Source: DASZMJ01 sp035551935
Lineage (GTDB): Bacteria > Planctomycetota > Planctomycetia > Isosphaerales > Isosphaeraceae
NCBI GenBank assembly: GCA_035551935.1
Contig: DASZMJ010000204.1
Coordinates: 1 to 21,372 of the forward strand
Length of the DNA stretch: 21,372 bases
Direction: 5' to 3'
Position 1 is the stretch's first letter, and each line of letters starts with the position of its first letter. The position numbers and the translations under genes are program-made. The notes under the pieces are model-generated. The model saw nothing but the letters and a program-made list of their open reading frames with translations, did not search any database and was not told where the DNA came from. Shown here in pieces: positions 15,136-21,372 of the stretch.

Positions 15136-16614
15136 ATGACCGCGATGGGCGATCCCACCAGCCCCCAGGGCACACTCGTCGCCGCCGGCCTCGGGGTCAA
15201 GCTCCCCGACGGCGACGAGCCTCCCAGTTTCGGCCCGAACCCGAACCCGGACGCGACCCCCGCCACGACCGCGACCCCCGCCCGATCCCCCCGCCACCCC
15301 GCCTGGGCCGACGTCCCCGACCGCGACTGGGGCGACTGGCGGTGGCAGTCGCAGCACGCCGTCCGCACGCCCCGGCAGCTCGCCGAGCTGCTCCCCTTCT
15401 CCGTCGACGAGCGGCGAGCCCTCGACCGCCTCCAGGCCGAGTACAAGCTGGCGATCCCGCCGTATTACTTCTCCTTGATCGATCGCTTCGACCCCGCCGA
15501 CCCGATCCGCCTCCAGTCGGTCCCCTCGCCGCTCGAGCTCGCCGGCGCCGTCGGGACCGAGGAGGACGACCCGCTCGACGAGGACAAGGACGCGCCGGTC
15601 CCCGGCCTGACCCACCGCTACCCCGACCGCGCGCTGCTGGTCACGACCCACGTCTGCACGATGTACTGCCGATTCTGCACGCGCAAGCGCGCGACGATGA
15701 AACGCGGCGGCTGGGACGCGGTCTCGCGCGACGACGTGCGGATGGTCGAATACGTCCGCGACCACCCCGAGATCCGCGACGTGATCGTCTCCGGCGGCGA
15801 CCCGCTGACCTTGCCGATCGAGAAGCTCGAGTACTTCGTGACGCACCTCGCCGCGCTCGACCACGTCGACGTCATCCGGATCGGCACCCGCGTCCCCGTC
15901 ACGCTCCCGCAGCGGCTCGACGACGACGAGCTGATCGCGGTGCTCGGCGCCTCGGACAAGGTCTGGATCCAGACCCACTTCAACCACGCGCGCGAGGTCA
16001 CGCCCGAGGCGGCGCGGGCCTGCAAGCGGCTGCGGATGGCCGGCCTGCCGATCAACAACCACGCGGTGCTGATGAAGGGGGTCAACGACTCGCTCGCCGC
16101 CCAGCGCGACCTCTGCCGGGCCCTCCTCCGCGTCAAGGTCCGGCCGTACTACCTCTTCCACTGCGACCCCGTCACCGGCGCCGGCCACTTCCGCACGTCG
16201 GTCTGGAAGGGGATCGAGATCGTCGAGGGCTTGCGCGGTCACATGTCCGGACTCGGCGTCCCGACCTACGTCGTCGACGCCCCGCGCGGCGGCGGCAAGA
16301 TCCCGATGATGCCGAATTACCTGGTCTCGGCCGCCGACGACGCGGTGGTCCTGCGGAACTACGAGGGGATGCTCGTCCGCTACGACCCGACCGGCGTCCC
16401 GCCCGAGGACCGCGGCGCCGTCGCCACGCAAGGCGTCAGCGCCCTGCTCGCCGGCCGCGCCGAGGCCCTCGTCCCCGAGGGCAACCCCCGCCACCAGCGC
16501 CGACGCCCCAAGGCCGAGGCCAACGGCAACGGCAACGGCAACGGGTATCTTCACGCCAACGGGAATGGTAAGTCGAACGGGAACGGGAACGGCAAGCGGA
16601 GGCCGTCGCCTTGA
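15136..16614 (+). CDS. kamA: Lysine 2,3-aminomutase (radical SAM, PLP)
   Basis: The protein has 492 residues. It converts L-alpha-lysine to L-beta-lysine using a [4Fe-4S] cluster, S-adenosylmethionine and PLP. The radical-SAM cysteines are C174, C178 and C181 (CTMYCRFC). The PLP lysine is K388 in GGGKIPMMPNY. The two aspartates that bind the lysine side-chain amine in the clostridial enzyme (D293, D330) correspond to D344 in FHCD and D381 in VVDAP. The 37- and 7-residue spacings to D381 and K388 equal those of the reference enzyme (D293, D330, K337). This supports lysine rather than glutamate as substrate. The N-terminal 60 residues are low in complexity. The C-terminus carries an unusual Asn-Gly repeat tail (NGNGNGNG and NGNGNGK). 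The start at 15136 is chosen over TTG 15127; ATG 15145 is possible. The stop overlaps the next gene's TTG by 4 nt. Confidence 0.95.
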   Translation: MTAMGDPTSPQGTLVAAGLGVKLPDGDEPPSFGPNPNPDATPATTATPARSPRHPAWADVPDRDWGDWRWQSQHAVRTPRQLAELLPFSVDERRALDRLQAEYKLAIPPYYFSLIDRFDPADPIRLQSVPSPLELAGAVGTEEDDPLDEDKDAPVPGLTHRYPDRALLVTTHVCTMYCRFCTRKRATMKRGGWDAVSRDDVRMVEYVRDHPEIRDVIVSGGDPLTLPIEKLEYFVTHLAALDHVDVIRIGTRVPVTLPQRLDDDELIAVLGASDKVWIQTHFNHAREVTPEAARACKRLRMAGLPINNHAVLMKGVNDSLAAQRDLCRALLRVKVRPYYLFHCDPVTGAGHFRTSVWKGIEIVEGLRGHMSGLGVPTYVVDAPRGGGKIPMMPNYLVSAADDAVVLRNYEGMLVRYDPTGVPPEDRGAVATQGVSALLAGRAEALVPEGNPRHQRRRPKAEANGNGNGNGYLHANGNGKSNGNGNGKRRPSP

Positions 16615-17645
16615 GGATCGGCATCGCCTTCGACCTCCTCCCGGCCGATCGGGCCGCCGTCGGCGGCCCCGACGACCGCTTCGAGGAGTTCGACAAGCCC
16701 GAGACCGTCGCCGCCATCGCCGACGTGATCCGCGGCGAGGGGCACGACGTCTCCTTGCTCGGCGACGGCCCCGAATTCCTCCGCAAGGTCCTCGACGACC
16801 CGCCCGATTTCGTCTTCAACATCGCCGAGGGCCAGGGCGTCGGCCGCTGCCGCGAGGCCCGCGTCCCGGCCGTCCTAGAGATGCTCGGCATCCCGTATTC
16901 CGGCTCCGACCCGCTGACGTTGAGTGCGGCGCTGGACAAGGACGTCGCCAAACGGCTCGTGTCCGCATGCGGCGTCAACGTCCCCGAGGGGATCCTCCTC
17001 TCGAACACGATGCCGATGGATGAGGCGCTCGACGAGGCGGCGCGGCTCGGCCGTCGCGTCGGCTATCCCTTGATCTTGAAGCCGGCGTACGAGGGGTCGA
17101 GCAAGGGGATTCGCGGCCGTTGCCTCGCCGACGACCATTTCGAGGCCGAGGCCCTCTATCGGCGGCTCCGGGAGGACTACGAGCAACCCGTCCTCGTCGA
17201 GCGATTCATCGCCGGGATGGAGATCACCGTCGGGGTGATCGGGAATGGCGATGAGGCCAGGTCCCTCGGCATGCTCGCCATCCTCCCCAAGGAGCCGACC
17301 GATCGATTCGTGTACTCGCTCGACGTGAAACGCGATTGGTTGCGCCGTGTCGATTATCGTCTCTTGCAATTCTCCGGAGATACGCTCGACGGGATCGCGA
17401 CCCAGGCCCTTTCGGCCCATCGCGCCCTCGGCTGCCGCGACGTGGCCCGGATCGACTTCCGGCTGAAGGGAGAGGCCCTGTACTTCATCGAGGCCAACCC
17501 CCTCCCCGGCCTCGCCCCCGGCACGAGCGACCTGGTGATCCTGGCGGAGAAGTACGGCCTCAGCCACGGCGACCTGATCCGGCGCATCTTGAACACGGCC
17601 CTGGAACGGGTCGGACTCTTGCCCGCGGGGGCGGTTGCCTCGTGA
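16611..17645 (+). CDS. D-Ala-D-Ala-ligase-like ATP-grasp enzyme, first copy
   Basis: The protein has 344 residues. ATP-grasp enzymes of this group activate a carboxylate as acyl phosphate and join it to an amine. Visible elements are the N-terminal pre-ATP domain with FVFNIAEGQG (68-76) and GIPYSGSDPLTL; the ATP lysine K157 in LILKPAYEGSSKG with its small flexible loop; E197 in VLVERFIAGMEITVGV; and the magnesium ligands D282 (IDFRL), E294 and N296 in EANPLPGL. All catalytic-site residues I can place are kept. The TTG start overlaps the aminomutase stop (TTGA, 16611-16614), and GGAGG lies 8 nt upstream inside that gene, so translation is coupled. It is not likely to be the cell-wall Ddl: the cluster is about beta-lysine, and a divergent second copy follows. 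The substrate is unknown; beta-lysine as acceptor or donor is inference. Confidence 0.9.
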   Translation: MRIGIAFDLLPADRAAVGGPDDRFEEFDKPETVAAIADVIRGEGHDVSLLGDGPEFLRKVLDDPPDFVFNIAEGQGVGRCREARVPAVLEMLGIPYSGSDPLTLSAALDKDVAKRLVSACGVNVPEGILLSNTMPMDEALDEAARLGRRVGYPLILKPAYEGSSKGIRGRCLADDHFEAEALYRRLREDYEQPVLVERFIAGMEITVGVIGNGDEARSLGMLAILPKEPTDRFVYSLDVKRDWLRRVDYRLLQFSGDTLDGIATQALSAHRALGCRDVARIDFRLKGEALYFIEANPLPGLAPGTSDLVILAEKYGLSHGDLIRRILNTALERVGLLPAGAVAS

Positions 17646-18655
17646 GCGGCAAGAAGGATCGGCCCCGGGTCGCGGTCCTCTTCAATGCGCCGACCTTGCC
17701 GCGCGAGCACCCGGAATACGCCTCCGAGGCGGGCGTCGTGGCCGCGGCGCGCGGGGTCGCCAGGGCCTTGAAGGAGCACGGCTTCAAGGCCTGGCCGCTG
17801 GCCGCGAAGCCGCCGTTGGATCGGCTGGTCCGGCGGCTCCGGCGACAGAAGCCGGAGGTGGTCTTCAACCTGATCGAGGGGTTCGGCGGCCACAGCGGCG
17901 GCGAGGCCCACATCACGGCGTTGCTGGAGTTGATGGGACTGCCCTATACCGGCTGCCCGCCCGAGGCGCAGGCACTTTGCCGCCACAAGGGGGCGACCAA
18001 GGCCCTCCTCCGCGGCTTCGGCCTGCCGACGGCCCCGTTCGCCGTCGTCGGGCCGGGCGACCCGTTGCCGGGCGACCTCTGGGGCGGGCCGGTCGTCGTC
18101 AAGCCCGAGGCGGAAGACGGCAGCCTCGGCATCGATCAAGGCAGCGTCGTGGCCGACCCGGCCCGCCTCGCGGAGCAAGTGGGGAAGGTCCGGGCGGGGC
18201 ATGCGGGACGGGTCTTGATCGAGAAGTATTTATCGGGGCCGGAGTACAACGTCGGCGTCGTCGAGATTGATGGGCCGGTCGCCTTGCCGGTCGCGGAGGT
18301 GGTGTACGACGTGCCCGAGGGGCAATGGCCGATCCTGACCTATGCCGCGAAGTGGGCCGAGGGGTCGGCCGAGGACCGGGCGAGCCCCGTCCGTTGCCCG
18401 GCCCAGGTCGAGCCGGCCCTCGCCGATCGGCTCTCGGACCTGGCCCTGGCCGCGTTCCGGGCCACCGGCTGCCGCGACGTGGCCCGGGTCGACTTCCGGC
18501 TCGACGAGTCGGGCATGCCGAACATCCTCGAGGTCAACCCCAACCCCGACCTCGACCCCTCCGCCGGCTGGGCCCGCGCCCTCAATGCCTCCGGCCGCGA
18601 GTATGGCGAGACGCTGGCCGGCCTCGTTAGAAAAGTGCTGAGTGCTGAGTGCTGA
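17642..18655 (+). CDS. D-Ala-D-Ala-ligase-like ATP-grasp enzyme, second copy
   Basis: The protein has 337 residues and the same fold as the preceding gene, but they are clearly diverged: VVFNLIEGFGGHSGGEAH (73-90), GLPYTGCPPEA, ATP lysine K154 in VVVKPEAEDGSLGI, E194 in VLIEKYLSGPEYNVGVV, and the metal ligands D284 (VDFRL), E297 and N299 in EVNPNPDLDPSAG. NPNPDL replaces the NPLPGL of the first copy, and the carboxyl-side loop differs, so the substrates are probably different. The GTG start overlaps the first ligase's TGA by 4 nt (GTGA, 17642-17645). The last residues (KVLSAEC and the stop) are encoded by an AGTGCTGAGTGCTGAG repeat, suggesting that a repeat insertion replaced the original end of the gene. 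The reaction is probably a second amide- or peptide-forming step on the same product; this is inference. Confidence 0.9.
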   Translation: MSGKKDRPRVAVLFNAPTLPREHPEYASEAGVVAAARGVARALKEHGFKAWPLAAKPPLDRLVRRLRRQKPEVVFNLIEGFGGHSGGEAHITALLELMGLPYTGCPPEAQALCRHKGATKALLRGFGLPTAPFAVVGPGDPLPGDLWGGPVVVKPEAEDGSLGIDQGSVVADPARLAEQVGKVRAGHAGRVLIEKYLSGPEYNVGVVEIDGPVALPVAEVVYDVPEGQWPILTYAAKWAEGSAEDRASPVRCPAQVEPALADRLSDLALAAFRATGCRDVARVDFRLDESGMPNILEVNPNPDLDPSAGWARALNASGREYGETLAGLVRKVLSAEC

Positions 18656-18746
18656 GTGCCGAGTCTGGTCCGAGGAGATCAGGCGAGGCTCGTTCGATCC
18701 CGGCAAGACGACTCAGCACTCGGCTCCCGTCCCTCAGCACTTTTCT
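18629..18746. repeat. AGTGCTGAG repeat with inverted ends
   Basis: AGAAAAGTGCTGAG at 18629-18642 is the exact reverse complement of CTCAGCACTTTTCT at 18733-18746. The left end continues as three tandem AGTGCTG-type units (18634-18660), and the right side has a further CTCAGCACTC unit (18712-18721). I recognise this type from planctomycete intergenic DNA, where it yields spurious LSAEC and STQHSAL peptides. The left arm forms the end and stop codon of the second ATP-grasp gene. The right arm ends 4 bases before the GGAAGG ribosome site of the GNAT/deacetylase gene. It could fold as a hairpin between the two genes and dampen read-through. Confidence 0.8.
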
Positions 18747-18758
18747 CGGAAGGTCCGA

Positions 18759-20516
18759 ATGTTCCGAATCAGCCACGTCATGGGGACGCACCGCGAGCAC
18801 GACCGCCGGTGCCTCGACGAGATCCAGGAGCTCTTCCGCGCCGCCTTCCCCGAGCTGGCCGAGGACGGCGAGTACATCACCCGCAAGCTCGACGAACAGG
18901 CGGCGCGGGGCTACCCCTGCATCCTCCTGGCGGCGCACGGGCCGGGCGATCGGATCGTCGGCTTCGCCCTGGCCGACTTCTTCGAGTCGATCGGCTACGC
19001 CTACCTCGACTTCATCGTCACCCAGGCCGAGCTCCGCGGCCGGGGCCTGGGCGGGGCGCTGTACGAGGCCCTCCGAGAGGACCTCGAGGCCCGGGGCGCG
19101 CGCGGGCTGTTCCTCGAGGTCCCGACCGACGACCCCGAGCAAGTGCCGAACCCGGCCCACCTGAAGGCGAACAAGTCCCGCTTGAAGTTCTACGAGCGCT
19201 ACGGCGCCCGGCCGATCCTGGGGACCCTCTACGACCAGCCGATCCGCCCCGGCAAGCCCCCCGAGCCCCGCCTGCTCTACGACCCGCTCGAGATCGACCG
19301 CCCGCTCGAGGCCGCCGAGCTGCGCAAGGTCATCAAGAGCATACTCACGTTGAGGTATAACTACGCGGACAACGACGCGTACGTCCGCAAGGTCGTCGCC
19401 TCGGTCGTCGACGACCCGGTCCGCATCCGCCGGAGCACGTACGTCGGCCCGGGGGAGAAGCGGTTCAAGGTCCCCCGGCGGCTGCACCCGTTGAAGGTCT
19501 TCTGCTCGTCGCGACACGCCTTGCACCACGTCCGCGAGCGGGGCTACGTCGAGCGGCCGGCGCGGGTCGACGTGATCCTCAAGGCCCTGGCCGAGCTGCC
19601 CGACGTCGAGCGCCTCCCCGTCCGCAACTTCGGCGAGGGGCCGATCCGGGCGGTCCACGACGCCGACTTCGTCAACTACCTCCGCAACGTCTGCCAGGAC
19701 CTCCCCGACGGCGAGATGGTCTATCCCTACGTCTTCCCGATCCGTCGCATCGACCGCCCCCCGCACGACCGCAGCATCCGCGCCGGTTACTATTGCATCG
19801 ACACGTTCACGCCCCTGAGCCGCGACGCCTACAAGGCCGCCCGCGCCGCGGTGAACGTGGCGCTGTCGGGGGCCGAGGCGATCCTGGAAGGGCACCCCCT
19901 GGTCTACAGCCTCTGCCGGCCGCCGGGGCACCACGCCGAGCGCGACACGTACGGCGGCTTCTGCTACTTCTGCAACGGCGCCATCGCCGCCGAGTACCTC
20001 TCGGGCCGCCTCGGCGGCCGGATCGCGATCCTCGACGTCGACTACCACCACGGCAACGGCTCGCAGGACATCTTCTACAACCGCTCCGACGTCCTGACCG
20101 TCTCGATCCACGGCCACCCCAGCTTCGCCTACCCGTATTTCTCCGGCTTCGCCGACGAGACCGGCGAGGGCGAGGGCGAGGGCTTCAACGTCAACCTCCC
20201 CTTGCCCGAGCACGTCCACGACGCCCGCTACCTGGAGGAGCTCGACGAGGCGATCAAGCTCGTCCGGCTCTACAAGCCCGAGGCCCTGGTCGTCTCGCTC
20301 GGCCTGGACATCGCCAAGGCCGACCCGACGGGCACCTGGAGCGTGACGCCCGACGGCCTCTTCGAGGTCGGCCGGCGGATCGGCGTCCTGAAGCTGCCGA
20401 CCTTGCTCGTCCAGGAGGGGGGGTATAACATCCGCTCGCTCGGCCGCAACGCCGCCCGGATGCTCGCCGGCGTCTGCGCCGGCGCCCTCAACCGCCGCAA
20501 GCGCCCCCGATCCTGA
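18759..20516 (+). CDS. GNAT acetyltransferase fused to histone deacetylase/acetylpolyamine amidohydrolase
   Basis: The protein has 585 residues and two enzyme domains. Residues 1-170 form a GNAT acetyltransferase: the acetyl-CoA loop RGRGLG at 93-98 in ELRGRGLGGALYEALRE, and the typical end RLKFYERYGARP. Residues about 235-575 form a class II/acetylpolyamine-type deacetylase: the histidine pair H391/H392 in RPPGHHAE, D426, D428 and H430 in LDVDYHHGNGS, zinc ligand D517 in SLGLDIAKADPTG, and Y556 in EGGYN. Zinc ligands, histidines and tyrosine are all present, so both halves look active. It would use acetyl-CoA to acetylate an amine and release acetate from an N-acetyl amine in one cytoplasmic polypeptide. 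The ATG at 18759 has GGAAGG 5 nt upstream. It follows the second ATP-grasp gene by 103 bases. The substrate is unknown; beta-lysine or a conjugate is the best guess from context. Confidence 0.92.
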   Translation: MFRISHVMGTHREHDRRCLDEIQELFRAAFPELAEDGEYITRKLDEQAARGYPCILLAAHGPGDRIVGFALADFFESIGYAYLDFIVTQAELRGRGLGGALYEALREDLEARGARGLFLEVPTDDPEQVPNPAHLKANKSRLKFYERYGARPILGTLYDQPIRPGKPPEPRLLYDPLEIDRPLEAAELRKVIKSILTLRYNYADNDAYVRKVVASVVDDPVRIRRSTYVGPGEKRFKVPRRLHPLKVFCSSRHALHHVRERGYVERPARVDVILKALAELPDVERLPVRNFGEGPIRAVHDADFVNYLRNVCQDLPDGEMVYPYVFPIRRIDRPPHDRSIRAGYYCIDTFTPLSRDAYKAARAAVNVALSGAEAILEGHPLVYSLCRPPGHHAERDTYGGFCYFCNGAIAAEYLSGRLGGRIAILDVDYHHGNGSQDIFYNRSDVLTVSIHGHPSFAYPYFSGFADETGEGEGEGFNVNLPLPEHVHDARYLEELDEAIKLVRLYKPEALVVSLGLDIAKADPTGTWSVTPDGLFEVGRRIGVLKLPTLLVQEGGYNIRSLGRNAARMLAGVCAGALNRRKRPRS

Positions 20517-20569
20517 CCCAATACCGTTGCGCTCCAGCCGGCTTTCGGGGGGAGGAGACGAACGGCGGC

Positions 20570-20650
20570 GGGTGCCACGGGTTCGGCTTCGAAACCGTGC
20601 GCCCGAAGTGCCGCCGGGGGCACGGGCTCGAAGCCGAACCCGTGGCACCC
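20570..20650. repeat. 23-nt perfect inverted repeat after the GNAT/deacetylase gene
   Basis: The 23 bases at 20570-20592 (beginning GGGTGCCACGGGTTCGGC) are the exact reverse complement of 20628-20650. The 35-base spacer adds further imperfect pairing (ACCGTGCG against GGCACGGG). It lies 54 bases after the stop at 20516, so it may terminate the operon. The same motif is one I know as a dispersed planctomycete repeat, so termination is not its only possible explanation. Confidence 0.75.
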
Positions 20651-20750
20651 GAGGGGGACGTCCCAGGACGCTTGACACCATCCCCCCGGAATCCCGCGTG
20701 AGCGAACACTCTCAGGAGTCGATTCCTGGCCTCACCCGACCCCAGGAACA

Positions 20751-20955
20751 CGGGTGGCACGCCCTGCCAGGGCGTGGTCGTGGCCGCGCCGGGGACCTGC
20801 CCTTTGAGGACTCAGGGCGTGCCACCCGAGGGCGGGGCACCCCATCGGGTGGCACGCCCTGCAAGGGGCCACGGTCGGGTGGCATGCCCTGCAAAGGGCG
20901 TGGGCGTGGTCGGTCCGGGGACCACGCCCTTCGAGGACTCAGGGCGTGCCACCCG
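20751..20955. repeat. Cluster of CGGGTGGCACGCCCTG direct and inverted repeats
   Basis: CGGGTGGCACGCCCTG occurs at 20751-20766 and 20846-20861, and with one mismatch (T for C) at 20876-20891. Its exact reverse complement occurs at 20813-20828 and 20940-20955. The inverted copies sit inside an exact 26-base direct repeat (20806-20831 and 20933-20958) that begins GAGGACTCAGGGCGTGCC. The whole region therefore looks like two head-to-head units, partly duplicated. This is consistent with a dispersed palindromic element amplified locally. Confidence 0.8.
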
Positions 20956-21108
20956 AGGCCGGTCGCGAGGATTCCGCGAAAAAAAACCGGAATTCGCGAA
21001 TACTTTTCGGCGCCGGAAACGAGATTAAAGGACAGGACGATCGCGACAGGGGCGACGACCGCCCGTTTCCAACCAAGTTCCCGGCACCTGGATTGAGGTC
21101 CGACGATC

Positions 21109-21372
21109 ATGGCCACGACTTCGAAGACGACCACGACCAAGCTGACGCCCGCCCAGTTCGCCGCCCGACGCGCCAACGCGCAAAAGGCCACCGGGCCCCG
21201 CACCGACGAGGGCAAGGCCCGCGCCGCGAAAAATGCGCTCCTCCATGGCCTCTGCTCGCTCGCACCCGTCCTGCCGGGGGAAGATCCCGCCGAATTCGAA
21301 CGGCTCCTGGCGAAATGGATCAAAGAGCAGCAGTCGGCGACCGAGGAAGAACGCAATCTCGTCTTCAACATG
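21109..21372 (+). CDS. Conserved planctomycete protein of unknown function, N-terminal part
   Basis: Eighty-eight codons are visible and the gene runs off the window. After a Thr/Ser/Lys-rich start (MATTSKTTTTKLT) the protein shows RRANAQKATGPRTDEGKARA followed by AKNALLHGLCS and VLPGEDPAEFERLLAKW. I recognise the TGPRT-EGKARA-NALLHGL pattern from a multi-copy family in planctomycetes and other bacteria that has no established function. The N-terminal basic segment could bind nucleic acid. The ATG at 21109 has GAGG 10 nt upstream. It lies directly after a repeat-rich segment and belongs to an accessory-looking neighbourhood. It might be related to mobile elements; I see no transposase motif in the part available. 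Confidence 0.8.
   Translation, partial: MATTSKTTTTKLTPAQFAARRANAQKATGPRTDEGKARAAKNALLHGLCSLAPVLPGEDPAEFERLLAKWIKEQQSATEEERNLVFNM

Larger units (their letters stand above)
20517..21108. other. Repeat-rich non-coding region
   Basis: This gap of about 590 bases follows the GNAT/deacetylase gene. It holds a 23-nt inverted repeat (20570-20650) and a cluster of 16-nt direct and inverted repeats (20751-20955), both listed separately. A small palindrome ATTCGCGAAT lies at 20992-21001, after a run of eight A bases. Open frames on both strands translate to repeat-derived Arg/Gly/Pro strings and are not counted as genes. No clear promoter for the gene at 21109 was found. Confidence 0.6.

Noticed and set aside
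15136..16614. EpmB-type (EF-P) lysine aminomutase
   Set aside because: EpmB is shorter (about 340 residues) and acts with EpmA, a LysRS-like ligase. This protein has the longer KamA build with both lysine-binding aspartates, and ATP-grasp neighbours.
16611..18655. Housekeeping cell-wall D-Ala-D-Ala ligase pair
   Set aside because: No murein genes are nearby; there are two diverged copies and tight coupling to the aminomutase. Not fully excluded without the rest of the genome.
18627..20681. 684-codon minus-strand frame opposite the GNAT/deacetylase gene
   Set aside because: It starts and ends in repeats and has shadow composition; the plus strand has two complete enzyme domains.
20712..21371. 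Minus-strand gene across the right-end repeats
   Set aside because: Its translation comes from the 16-mer repeats and the antisense of the recognised protein at 21109.

Overview
The window looks like chromosomal DNA from a planctomycete, most likely of the Isosphaeraceae/Singulisphaera type. The evidence is very high G+C, frequent GTG/TTG starts, a secreted VIT-VWA protein, a zinc-ribbon G-domain protein, a secreted hydrolase-fold protein, and several intergenic repeat families that I associate with this group: AACGAACCCAAT-type units, CACAGAGGACACAGAG palindromes, AGTGCTGAGTGCTGAG units and GGGTGGCACGCCCTG units. No rRNA, tRNA, CRISPR array or insertion sequence was seen. The taxonomic call is inference from these features, not from a database search.

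Layout. Positions 1-134 (-) hold the N-terminus of an Hsp70. A repeat-rich non-coding kilobase follows, then a secreted VIT/VWA protein (1110-3425, +). A perfect 48-nt hairpin separates it from a compact minus-strand operon at 6734-3547: zinc-ribbon GTPase, polytopic membrane protein, GrpE. Positions 6853-7338 encode a TrmL-type tRNA methyltransferase. Positions 10166-7352 (-) hold a secreted alpha/beta-hydrolase-fold protein that lacks its nucleophile, plus a small downstream protein. Then come a zinc-ribbon/TM protein (10326-10814, +), an RluA-type pseudouridine synthase (10897-11802, +), a secreted M28 peptidase (12968-11811, -), a small secreted Tyr/Trp-rich protein (13143-13484, +) and an M20 deacylase/peptidase (14743-13580, -).

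The most interesting part is the plus-strand cluster at 15136-20516. It begins with a lysine 2,3-aminomutase whose lysine-specificity aspartates and PLP lysine are all present at the expected spacing. Two different D-Ala-D-Ala-ligase-like ATP-grasp enzymes follow, joined by 4-nt stop/start overlaps (TTGA, then GTGA). The last gene encodes one protein with an N-terminal GNAT acetyltransferase and a C-terminal histone-deacetylase/acetylpolyamine-amidohydrolase domain. Lysine 2,3-aminomutase next to a GNAT enzyme is the known recipe for N-epsilon-acetyl-beta-lysine. The two ligases and the built-in deacetylase suggest that beta-lysine is instead, or also, ligated into an amide or peptide and reversibly acetylated. 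I know of no described pathway with this gene set.

The right end (20517-21108) is a repeat-rich non-coding segment. It leads into the start of a conserved planctomycete protein of unknown function that runs off the window.
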